Of a stretch of DNA of 64,000 bases, positions 11,394 to 23,600 are shown piece after piece. The first letter of the stretch is position 1, and each line of letters begins with the position of its first letter. The stretch is from contig OY754338.1 in assembly GCA_963573305.1 (NCBI GenBank), positions 47,023,531 to 47,087,530 of the forward strand, read 5' to 3'. A model generated the notes under the pieces. It did not search any database and had not been told where the DNA came from. It saw nothing but the letters and a program-made list of their open reading frames with translations. This stretch comes from Pyrrhosoma nymphula (Eukaryota > Arthropoda > Insecta > Odonata > Coenagrionidae). Made by a program: the position numbers and the translations under genes.

Positions 11394-12621
11394 AGGTTTC
11401 CAGCATCACTGACCAAATCAATCATTTCATGGTCAGGATTATATGTGGCCAATTAAAAAAGCAAAACCTCTTCTGATGAAGTCAAAATAAGTTGGCAATT
11501 GTCAGATATATTTAAAAAATAATTTTTGCATGAAAAGTGTTATGAACTGATTTGACTATTGCCAATTTTACAAAAAACCGAAGTTGTTGTGCAAAAAATA
11601 TCAAATACCCCCTCTTAAGCCATGTCTCATGGATGTAGTGACAAAATCTCTGTAACTGCTCATAATCTAATTGAATATTATAATTATTTGCTCAATAATG
11701 GTGATAAGCACCATAAGTCTTTACTGTATACATAGCCAACTCAGCTGTTAAAAGTGAAATGCAGTACATCAAATTAACTTTTTCGGTCATCATAGAGAGC
11801 TTTTATGTCTCTTCGCAGGTAATCCAGTAATCCTCATTTGCTCATATTGCTTTAGTGATACTCAAGTTGAAATTCTTTTAATACATTTGAGACAGGCTAA
11901 AAGTTTGGAATTCATAGAAGCCAGCCGTAAACTTGATAGAGGGACTGAGAAACCTGAAATGAATATTATAGTGTTGAGAATACTCCATCAGCTCAAAGGG
12001 ATTCCACAGACATTTGATTAGTTTACCAAAGCTAAAATTTGTTTACTAAGATGTACTGCTGCTATTGAAAAGATAAATTTCAGCCATCTTAGATCATCAA
12101 CCATTCATCAACTAAATCTTTTTCTTCTTTCCACACATATCCTCAATCAGGAATTGCCCTCTGCATGAAAAAAAAATATCCCAAAAGTATGTAAATTAAT
12201 TTAATTCAACTATAAAATGGCTCATCGGGTATATGAATGTATCTTTTGCTCACATGACCTTATTTAGCATATGCATGTTCATACCCTATGATGTGCTACC
12301 ATTCAAAACTGAGATAAGCCGTAATCCATTCCATTTTGAGTTAGGAATTATGGGTATAAAATGGGAGCAGCACTCAGGGGAAAATTATGTTAGCCTTATG
12401 TATCCCTAATGATAGCAGAAAATAACATGGATATTTCACTAGGTGCTGGCATGTTCTTTGGTATTGACTGTCCAGGATTCATCTTGTGAATAACTTATTC
12501 ATCTTTTTCAACCTCTCCTATTTTCATGAAGCTAAATATTCTTCCCAGTCCTTGCATCTACATTCTATCTGCTGTCATGTCCATACATAGTAACCTATGA
12601 TCTTTTCTAAAAACTAAGACA
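11394..12621. other. no gene recognised
   Basis: AT-rich sequence with no open frame of note and no nameable repeat. Confidence 0.5.
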
Positions 12622-13035
12622 TTCACCATCAACTTCACGAGAAGCCGTAATGACTTACAGGTAACATACCTATGCCAGGACCACTAAATGTTTACATGGT
12701 TTGAGGAGGATGGGACTTCAATTATATAATCATCTGCCCATTCCCATAATACCCATGAGTGGTGATGCTTTTAAAAGACAATTGAAAGCTCTTCTTAGAG
12801 AAAAACTCTACTATGATGTCAATGAGTTGATGGCAGATCCCTTACAAGCTAATCATCTTTTTATTGATCACTGATGAATTAATATTTAAAGTGCTGGGCA
12901 AAGGTAACTTTTTTGTAGTGCTGTCCATCTATGTATACTTAGTTTACTACTTTCATTATTTCCTGACGTGCCTTATATTGTGTGCAAACTTTGTAACTCA
13001 ATCTACTAGGCAAATAAATGTTATTATTATTAAAA
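12622..13035 (+). mobile_element. Jockey-type LINE 3' end, truncated
   Basis: Plus strand reads HTYARTTKCLHGLRRMGLQL, YNHLPIPIIP and KRQLKALLREKLYYDVNELM, ending TGA at about 12873. It is the same C-terminal tail as in the element at 4345-5640 (there MYYSVNEFL). The 3' UTR ends GGCAAATAAATGTTATTATT and contains GACGTGCCTTATAT, shared with that copy. Confidence 0.75.
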
Positions 13036-14123
13036 AAACCTCTGCAGTGAGTTCTCCATGTCTCAACATGGTGTGAATTTTATTTGGAAATGCACCTTAT
13101 ATATCCAGTCATCAAGGTATTTACAAAATCCTGAATATTTTGCATTGTAACACACTTTGTTAAGAACAATGTGTCGCAATTCTTGTGATACAGTGAATAC
13201 ATCAGTTACAATCATATGGCACAAAATTGTTTGTCACATTATGGCACACAGAATTCTTTTAATGGGGTTCTGATTTTGGATAGTATCTGTACTGATTTTA
13301 TTTGAACTAATCCTGGGTGCTATGAGATTGGTGTAAGCAATACCAGTATTTTAGGGATTGTGCTCAAAGGACAGTTCTCACATGACACATAAGGCTGACT
13401 AAAAAGCATGCTGAGCCTTTGTGCCAAAGTAATGATAAAGTTTGTTGAGTTATTTTAAATAGATTTTGATCTTTCTAGGAAAAAATGATGAAAATGGTCA
13501 TTTTAAAAAAATGCTTAAAAGAGAAGCTTCATCCCATGATTAGCAAAGCTTGGTACATGTTTGCAAACCATACAAATAAAATTCATGTAAAATAAATAAG
13601 AAAGTAAAATAAAAATTTCACCTGACTCATAGTTTTTCTCCAAGATGCAAAAACACCTGCTTGTCAGTCAGTAGATTCCTTGTAAGTCCCTGTTGAAATG
13701 TCACTGTGATATAATCGAGATGTCACTTGTTTAATGCCAATTCTTTGATAAAACCACTGCCCTCAGTTGTAGCAATATTCTATGCCATGACATTGTTATC
13801 ACAAACAAAACATCCACACATCTGATTATCATTCCTTTTTTTAACTTCAGTTTTTTCCATATACTTCTCTCACATTCTGAGTACTAATAGTCTAGTTTGT
13901 TTTGGCATGTCCATGATGGCCCAATATATTTAGGCTTACCATCTATCGTGGCTTAGGCCACCTGAGGTTACCTATTGACTAAAACCAGTAAGTTAGAGTA
14001 TGCAAGGTTTTCACATTTTGCAGTAGGTAACAGTGCTAAATACAGCTTCCCAGTTATGGAGCTCTACTAGCCAATTTTGGCACATTTTCTCCATAAAAGA
14101 AACCAAATCCAAGCCATAAATAA
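13036..14123. other. no gene; region beyond the PNPT1 3' end
   Basis: AT-rich, no recognisable coding sequence on either strand. Part of it may be PNPT1 3' UTR if a distal polyadenylation site is used. Confidence 0.5.
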
Positions 14124-14163
14124 TTTATTTTTAATTTAGAAAATCAATGATCAAATATTTATT
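14124..14163 (-). other. candidate polyadenylation signals of PNPT1
   Basis: Two AATAAA hexamers on the minus strand, at 14163-14158 and 14129-14124, lie 345-380 nt past the PNPT1 stop codon. They are the nearest canonical hexamers I saw. AT-rich sequence makes chance hits common. Confidence 0.35.
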
Positions 14164-14507
14164 GGTCTCAAGATATTTACAGAAAGTCTATTTCTTCAAC
14201 ATACATGTTTACAGCTCTAAACAGCTTAAGTAACAAGAAGTAATGCACATCAAACCACTTTCAAAATTCATCATTTGAGTAAGACATGCATACTCAAATT
14301 CTAACATAATCTTATAAAAAAATTCACATGCTTATAAAAATATCTCTCAGTTAAAAATTCATAAAACTGAATTAATACCATGTATCATTCTTGTCTGGAT
14401 TACCAAACAACCACTGACCATTATAAATGGCACAGAAAGTCTATGAGACAACATGATCTGATCATGATGAAGCTTTTGAATATCATTTCAAATAAAAACA
14501 CATCCTA

Positions 14508-14660
14508 TCACTGGTCCCCTAAATTTCTCACGATTGCTGAGGCTGGACCTTGAAGCACTTTCCTAGACAGTCTCATTAAGCCAGACACAGGATCCCTACC
14601 AAAGTACTTCACTTTTATCTCTTGCCCAACAGCTAAACCCAATGCTTCTGGGTGTTTCAC
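14508..14660 (-). CDS. PNPT1: PNPT1 exon 11 (end of S1 domain, stop codon)
   Basis: Encodes [37 protein letters not shown] and a short tail ending NLGDQ, then TGA at 14510-14508. This is the last strand of S1 and the PNPase C-terminus; it lacks the serine-rich tail of some vertebrate forms. The acceptor is TTCTCTAG|GTG. Confidence 0.93.
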   Translation of the reverse strand: MKHPEALGLAVGQEIKVKYFGRDPVSGLMRLSRKVLQGPASAIVRNLGDQ

Positions 14661-17600
14661 CTAGAGAATGAAACAAAAAATGAAGTACATTACATCTTCA
14701 ATGAAACACCAGCAATAAGCTAGTTAACAAGTTCAACCTTCAATCAAATTGAAACAACTATATGCCTTAAATTAAGAGAAACAAGAGGAGCAAAGTTCAC
14801 ACATTAAAAATAGAACTTGCAATTCAAAGGAATAAATTAACAAGGGACAAATATATCTGAACCTAGTAACTACACATTATTACAGGGAAGAGGTAACCTT
14901 GAGATAGAGTATCTACTGAGATACCAACCAAAAATGCCACAATCAATTGATTCCCAAAGAGAGGAAAACCAACTTCCATGGAAACTAGCTCTATTCATCA
15001 TTAGCAGAGATGGGACGTTTATGACTTTTATTCTTCCATTTCATGACATTTATTCTATGAATTTTATGACTTTTATTTTTCCATTTTATGACCTTTATTC
15101 TATGAATTTCATGACTTTTATTTTCCTATTTCATGACGTCTATTTTTTTAAATTAGGTCATTTCGTGACGCTTTAGCTAAAAGTATGGCATTTTTTACTG
15201 CAAAATTAAAACTAATATTATGATCCGTATAGTTACCATAGGGTAAGTGGTTCAAAAGAAAGTATCTCCCTCGCATCCCCTATTTCCCCTAAGCACCAGG
15301 ATTTGTGTATATGTACAGATGTAAAAATGATCAATGTACCTGAAGATGTCACTATGTTATGAAACCTGGGTCGTTAGAATTAAATCAATTTAGTTGACCA
15401 TTTCAAAGTGTAATTTTTAATTTCTGATATGGAGAGGGGTATTTATATCGAAGTGTTCAGTCTGCTAATTCCTCCAATTCACCTGATTTCCGCTCACCTT
15501 CAATCACCTACTTCACATATTTTGCTATGCTACATATGTGCATTTATACTAACCCTTCATTTTCTTCATAAACCCTTTTCCTTTCCAAGACCATTCACTT
15601 TAACCTGTGAAGTGAATTTCTTTCTCAACGCCATGTTCGAAAATCTGACCTTTTCCTCCTATTTCCCCGAGATGGCGCAGCAGTCGAGCATTTACTCCTA
15701 TTCGCTTTACAAACCTCACCCATGAATTTTCCTGCCTTCAACTCAAACTATCCCCACTTTACAACGCATTTTACACAACCTCTTCCCCTTCCATGTCAGC
15801 TACAACTTTCACCACACTAAAACCACACCCCCCTCGATTTACCAACCCACTTAGGGGATTATTTTTTTTAAATAAGCTATAAATTTCACCACACTACAAC
15901 TACATCCCCCTCTAATCACCAAAACACCTGTGGGATTTTTTTCTTTTAAAAATTACACTATAACTTTGACCACACTACAACCCCCCCCCCCCCAATCACC
16001 AACCCACTTGGGGGATTTTTTCTTTGAAAAAAATGCTACAACTTTCACCACACTACAACTACGCAACCATCCAATCACCAACCTACTCGGGGGATTTTTT
16101 TTTTTTTTAAATTACGCTATTACATTTACCACACTACAACTACACCCTGTTCCAATCACCAAACCACTCGAGGGATTTTTTTCTTTGAAAAGATACGCTA
16201 CAACTTTGACCACACTACAACCACAACCCCCTCGAATCACAAACCCACTCAGGGTTTTTTATTTAAAAAAATATGCTACAACTTTCACCACACTACAACT
16301 AAACCACCCTCCAATCATCAACCCACTTAGGGGATTTCTGTCTTTAAAAAAATACACTACAGCATTTACGACACTACAACTACACCCCCTTCTAATCACC
16401 AAATCGCACTTGAGGGAGTTCTTTCTTTAAAAAAATATGCTACAAATTTGACCACACTACAACTACTCCACCCTCCAATCACCAACCCACTCGGGGAATT
16501 TTTTAAATATATGGCCATTTCCATTAACCTCCTTATGCCCATTTCCTCACTTTTCCCCATTTTTCACCACTGAAAAATGTCAATTTCCGTCTTCACGTTT
16601 TCTCAGCACTGCATTTTGCCTTTCCTCAACACCCAGAAATGCCTTTTTTGCATTTGAAAATGGCCATTTCCAGGCCGCACACCGTCATACCCTAGCACCC
16701 CTGTTTCACTCCATACGCCCGCTACCTTGTTGGGGTGTTGGGGGTTATGTCCATATTTTAGATGTGAAATTAGTACGTATCCCTCAACCGGCGTTTCCAA
16801 AAACATCGCTGTATGGCATCCAAATGCCATGAAAAAACCTCTATTTTCATCATTTTCAATCTTTCACTACTCCAAAACTAAGTATCCCACGCCTGTCTTT
16901 TTTACATTTCCTAAATGCTTATGCCATTAACTATTCTCTGCCATTTCTCTCTTTTCCGTCAGCTCTCCACGTTTCTGTCAGAAAAGTTTCTCCCTCACTG
17001 GACCCTTCGATACATAGTACATACCTAGAGAGGTTCCACATACTTAAGCCTGAAGTGATTACTACCATTTTATGACATGTATTCCGCAAAGTCGCATTTC
17101 ATGACTTTCAGGCAAACACCGGCTATTTCATGATAAAAACCTATGACTATGACGTTTATAACTTTTTCCCGTCTCTGATCATTAGAGTCTGACCTTCAAC
17201 TTCAACGAAGTAATGAGATATTTTCACAATGAAGACAACTAGAGAATGTATCACAAAATTCACATAAAAACCCTTCTTATCTTTGATTGAGTAACTCAAA
17301 GATTCCAAAATGAATACATACACTGATAAATTGGACCCAATACCAGTGACATAAAACTCAAGTCAAACATACATAAACCTAGAGCTGGGAAAATTACCGA
17401 AATTTTCATCTGAAGTAAATTACGGTAATATTCGAAAATTACCGTAATTTTCCAGTATTTTTCAGTTTTAAGTATTAAACAGAAAATGTATGGTTAAATA
17501 AGAAGGCCAATAGCAAAAAGGAGAGGATACTACGTTTAAACCATACCTAATGCAACATTAATCTATTAGAAATTTTCAAAATTATAAAAAGAAATACGGC

Positions 17601-20600
17601 AGCAACACGCAATGTGGCTTTCTTTTGTCAAAGTATGAGAAATTTTCAAGAAGAATATTCTACTAATAATTACTCAATAATGTTATAATTTAAGTAAAAT
17701 ATGCAAAAAATGAGTTGAACATTCCTCAATTTATAATTAAACACGTCAGAAATGTGGACTTAGCTTAAAAGAACATGTTGGGAATTTATTTGTATGAAAA
17801 ATTATCTCAAACTTGGGTGAATTACATATTTAGAAAATTACTGAAAATTACAGTAATTTTCAAGGGGCGCGGTAAATTACGAAAACTACCATGGTAATTT
17901 ACGAAAATTACGGTGGTAATTTTCAAAGTGGCCCATCTCTACATAAACCAGCATGTTTGATAATTTTTTGCATTCACAAAATTGACAAGTTATGCCATGA
18001 AAAAATTACTGAGGAGGCTGAAATACGCCTGAAAGAGAAAGCAAGTCAAGCACCATGTTCGCAGCACATGCGAGTGATTCCTTCACTTTGTTCCACTTGT
18101 ATGAATGTACTATCTTCAGGAATATTTTCCCGAATCTTGGCTGCTACGTATTATCTTGACAGCAGAAAGGGTACTATGTATCAAGGTTCCCAGATGATCA
18201 GCAGTAAGTCAGGTAGTAATTATATGAAGATAATTCAGGTCTGCCAAAACCGGTGATGAAATTATGTAGAAATTGCCATGAGAAAAAATCCACCTGGTTT
18301 GGGAATCAAACCTTTAGCTTGCCAGGCCAATGCACAGACCACCACGCTACCCAGGCTTCCTGATTCCTAAGGCAATTTGAGAGGATTAAAGGGAACTAGA
18401 CGTTCAGCCCCTACAGTCGATCAACAATCGGACTCATAAGGGAAACATGGACTTCAAAGAAGCCACTAACCGTGAGGATAAATACTGTGACGTCACTTAT
18501 GATGTGATTGGCTATGTATGAAGATATTTTAGGTCTGCCGAAAACCAGAGATGAAATTGCATAGAAATTGCCAGAGCCAAGGGTCTGTGGTTCGATTCCT
18601 GGTTCAGGTGGATTTTTTCCTAAAGCATATTCCAGGATGCAGGATGAATGCTGGATTTGGAAGAAGACATAAAGGCTATGAGGATCGTAAGATGGTGGGA
18701 GAAAGTACAGAATAGAAGAGAATGGACAGGTGTCTTGAGGGAGGCCAAAGCCCATACCGGGCTGTAGCACCGAGGAAGTAAGTAAGTAATTATCAGGTAA
18801 TATTTGTCACCGCTTTTCTCTGTCTCTTGCTGTAAGAAACAAATAATACTTAAAATCATCTTCAACTCTGTCTCGGAAAATTTTGCACAACGAGTCATAG
18901 TGCAAGAATTATTTCCCTAGAAGACCTAAGTTTGTCAATGACCAATGCATCAATGAATGACCCACACCGTTATCATTGTCAACCTTTCAATGACTTGCAC
19001 CAAGCGACATACCAGTAACAGGTTTTTACCCCCAAGCACTTACAAGAATCATTTGCATGTGCTTCAGATGATCCTCCAACTAGGCAATAGGGCACTCGAC
19101 TAGCTTCCTCCATAAGGAATATTTCAACCTCTTTAGAGAGTATTTTCTTCAAATAAATGCTAAACATAAAAAATATCCTCATCATCCCAGTCTTATGGCC
19201 ATAGCCGCTTCATAATGTTGAAGTCAAGACTGAGAAAATTGCTCCATCAGCAATATTTGTGGGAGTTTGGTTCAGGAAATCACGCAATTTCATAAATTGT
19301 TTAAAAATAGCAAAACAGATCAAGTTAATGACAAGTAATTTTATAAGAATACTTGCAAAGCCTTTTGCTACAGAATGTACACAGGAAATTTTGCCCACTT
19401 TCCTAGTTTCATTATAATGAAGCACCAACCATGCTGCATTCCTTAGGAGTTAAAAAATAGGCAGTTTTTTCACTCTTAATGCAGTACAAAAGCAGTATTT
19501 GATTAAGAAGCTCTCAGGTTTTCCATTGCTTCCAACATTTTTGTAGGTGACTCGCAATTGTCATCAGGGATTGTGGAACCCAATGTTCATTGGATTTCAG
19601 GATCCCTGTCCAGGGTCACCTGACGAAATATTGGAAGCAATGGAGAAACTTACCCAGTGGAAAACCCAAGAGGTTTTTGATCATCACATTTGCCAGGAAA
19701 GCCTGAAGTCTTACACAAGCAGTATTGAACAAAAATTCTTACTCTCACTCAACACAAAAAATAACAATCTTTAATTTTATGTGAGACTAAAATATCTTTT
19801 TCAGTTTTTGAAGTATTAAACTTCAAAATCCGGCGACGGAATTTTGGAAGGACAGTAGTGTGAATCATAGCATCAAATGGTGTAGTAACATGAATACTGA
19901 GGTAAGAAGATGAGAGTAGATTGGAGGAAATTGTACCGTGAACGAGGAGGCTCATGGGTAGAGGCATATGTGATGGTGGATGAGGAGAAGAAACAATGGG
20001 AGGAAATTTGGAAAAGGAATAGTAGGTGGTCGGAATGGGTGATGAGGGGCATGGTGATGTTGAAGGCCACAATAGAGGGAAGGACTAGTGCTGTCCCTAA
20101 GGTAGAGCGACAGGTACCGCTGCACTGGACCCCGTGCCTATGAGGGTCCCGCACGGGCTTGTCATTTTCAGATGGTGCAGGGAAACCTGCCTATTTCTCT
20201 AAATTGCCTACTACTAAGTACATATGTAAATTTCTTGAAATAATTATCCATTTTGAAGGTTAATTTCCTTCTTTCCATGAAATATGCTAAAAAGATGCTA
20301 CAATATCAAAAAGGGAATGCAAAGTAAGGGGGGGAATTATGTTTGCACAGGGCGCTGCAATCCCTTGGGACGGCCCTAGGGAGAACGATAGACAAGCAGG
20401 GATGGGATAGAAAGAGAATCAGGGTTTATGGGTGGGATGAAAAGATGTGGGATGTATACAGAGTTGAAGAAGGAAATCAATGAAGATTGCAATGGAGCAT
20501 GAGGTTGTAAAACACAAGTAGAGCCAGTTTCATATCAATCTAAACCTACTATTATTAGTAGACCATGAGTTTCAAACTTTTTTCTGGCTCCTAATTCATA

Positions 20601-23600
20601 TTTATAGAGTAAGCAGCAACTAAATTATTCAGAAATATGCAATTATTTTTCAGATTCTATTGTTGCTCCTTTTTTCCCTCAAGAAATGAAAAAAGTTTTA
20701 AATGTCTTCAAAATTACTTTTGCCAAAATGACAATATCACAATGATTTGAGAAATAACTTGAAAGCTAATTCTGAGGTAACTGAACTGAAATTAACTTTT
20801 AGCTTCCCTCTGTTAAAAATACATATACCATATAATTTGACTCAGTTATTCCCAATCAGTTATGTAATAGCCACTTTTAAAAATTCATTCTGTTGATATC
20901 AACCACAGAGATAAAACCCCATAGCTCAACTTGTGTTTATCTTTACATTATAAATGGCCACAAATCAATATTGGACCCAGAAAAAAAAGAAATGATGAAA
21001 TTCAAAGCCTGATTCAATCCTTTCCCAAGGAAATCACTTATAAACCACTGATACTCTATCATATGTATATGTAACTTATATAAATGTATATTACCTTCCT
21101 CTGGTCAAGCTGTGAGTTGTGGAGGAGAGTTGGCATCATGCCTGTATAAAGTGTGACCATGACTCCAATTTCTCTGACCTCCACAATTTTGGCAGTGTAC
21201 ACAGCACCAAATTCAAGTACTGGCTCTTTTTCTGCAGTTAACCAATCATCAATCATTTCCTGAGCCTCATTTCGTGCATCAATATTAGGAGCAAAAATGG
21301 TGAAAGACCCATCCTCCAATTGATTTACCTGTAAGAACAAAGGCAAACAGTAAGTATAGAAGCACTTTTAGGTGATATTACCTTTGTGGAATGAACTCAT
21401 TATTTGTCATGAAGATAAAAATACTTGGTGATTTCCAGACCTTTTATTTTTCTAACCTGACTGGTTTTGATTGTATCACATCCTCAATGGTAGGACACAT
21501 CGGAAAAAAGTAGGTATCATAGAAACTGTTCTGGTAAGAAAAATAAAAGGCGTGGAAAATTACAAAGAATTTTTATCCTTGTGATACACAGCAATCAGAA
21601 TGTATTTAACATTTGATCAATGCCACAACTAGGTATCATAAAGGACAATAATCTTGAATAAGAGGTTTTTTTAGGGGTGGGTATGAAGCACAACAGAGAA
21701 AATTAGATGGTGGAGAGAAAGACAAACAAATGAGGGTAAGATATTGTCGCATAGGAAAGAAAGCTTAGAGGGAAATGAAGATAAAAAAGAAAATGGCAAG
21801 TGTATTAAGAGGCAATGGCAAGTGTATTAAGACTGAGGGCAGTTACAACCAAGTAGTTGGTATAAATACCTTCTACTGGAAAAAATGCATACCTGCCAAC
21901 TTTCATGGTGATAGGTGAAATGGAGTCGAACTCTATTAATCTTGGACAGACAGATATACTACAAACATCCATTTTTAATAAGGGTTGAATTTTAAGGCAT
22001 GTGGTTAGAGGCCTGAAGTAAAAACACGGTGCATGAGGCAGTATGGTTGGAAAGAGGTGCATTGTGCCGGGATGCAAATCAGGCTATGACTCAAACCTAG
22101 AAAAGAACCATTGTTTTCTGGTCCTCAAGGAGGAAAGTCTATGTTTAGAATAGCAGAAACATATTCCTTGGGATCATTTTATCATTAAATATCATCAAGT
22201 GGTCTGCAAGAAGCACTTCTGGGAGTCTGATATCATAAGGAAGAAGATATTCACCGACAAAGGTGGAAATACTGTTTGTGAGGTAAGAAATATTTTAATT
22301 CACCACTGGTCAAATTTCTCTATCTTCTAGGCATTTTAACTATTTGATGTTACATCCGAAAAATTGTCTTATACTTTTGAGCGAATGATAATTATGATCA
22401 TATCATACTATTATTAAGTTCTCAACCCGTTTTTAATAAGGAGCCCAAAAAAGAAATCCACCAAATGATACGACACCAACTCCTGCCTGAAAGAAAGTAC
22501 ATTGTGATCTGGAAACAGAGAGTCATTCCATTGTGGAAGATGTTGAGTTCTCTGCTGAAATTACCAGTGGACTTTGAAGATACATTCATTTTCCCAAGAA
22601 GATTGTATTTCCTGCCCCCCAACTTGGAGGAGAATTAACATACCTAGTTGTGGAGAATAAGGTAAATTAATAATATTTTCTCATTTCAAGAGTGTAAAAA
22701 AGGGAAACCAACATTTTCCTTTGTTGTATAAGCAAATTATGTACTTTGGAAAAACTCAAAAATTAGCTGCATGGTTTTAAATCGACCCGTGAAGTTGGAG
22801 GCTTTTGGTTGGAGACTTACAACTATAAATGAGGCTTCAGATATCACGAAAGTACTGGAACTGATTAACAAGTTGCACTTATGCAAGGGTTGCATCACTC
22901 CCGTGAATATGCAGCCAACGGACTCAAAGTGCATATATTTAGACCCTTCAGATCGTCTATGACATAATCAATGTCCTCTATTGGTAGACAGTGCTGGAGT
23001 GTGTAAGTATTGCTCCCATGCAGTTCAAAGTATGAACAGGAGCAGGCTCCGTTTAAAGAGAAAAAAATCATAACCAGAATCCGACTGAACTGCAGTCATG
23101 TCAATAAAATAAAACTGGGGATACTCAGGAAACGTTATAGGGCAGCCGTCAAGAAAAGAGCATGGGCAAAAAGGCAGCTTAAGGAATGCAAGAAAAGTCT
23201 TGCAAAGCGTCAGGCTGATATGGCATGCATTTCTACAAAGAGCCTGCAGGAAAAAGTGGCTGAGGCAAAACTACCAAAAAATCAATGCACAGCTTTGGAA
23301 GAAATTCTGACTAATTCCCAATTGAGAAATAGCAAAGGTCGCAGATATTCAGAGAACTGGATACTGTTGTGCATGCTAATGCATTTGCCATCTCCAAGCG
23401 GCTACAACTTTATGAGGAGGAATGAAATCCTTCCTCTTCCATGCGTGAGTACTCTTAAAAGGTAAATTTTCTTATAAATTTTCGTGAAATGTTATTGTGC
23501 AGTTAATACCTCCATTTAATGTTTAATATCTAATTTTAAATATGGCTAAATTTTTTTATTGCTTGCAGGTATTTATCATTGATAGATATCTACTAAGTAT

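Noticed and set aside
15930..16430. 166-codon open frame on the plus strand
   Set aside because: It is the 80-bp minisatellite read through; the peptide is a repeat of the same unit (TTLQP... pattern) and the reading frame is a by-product of the period.
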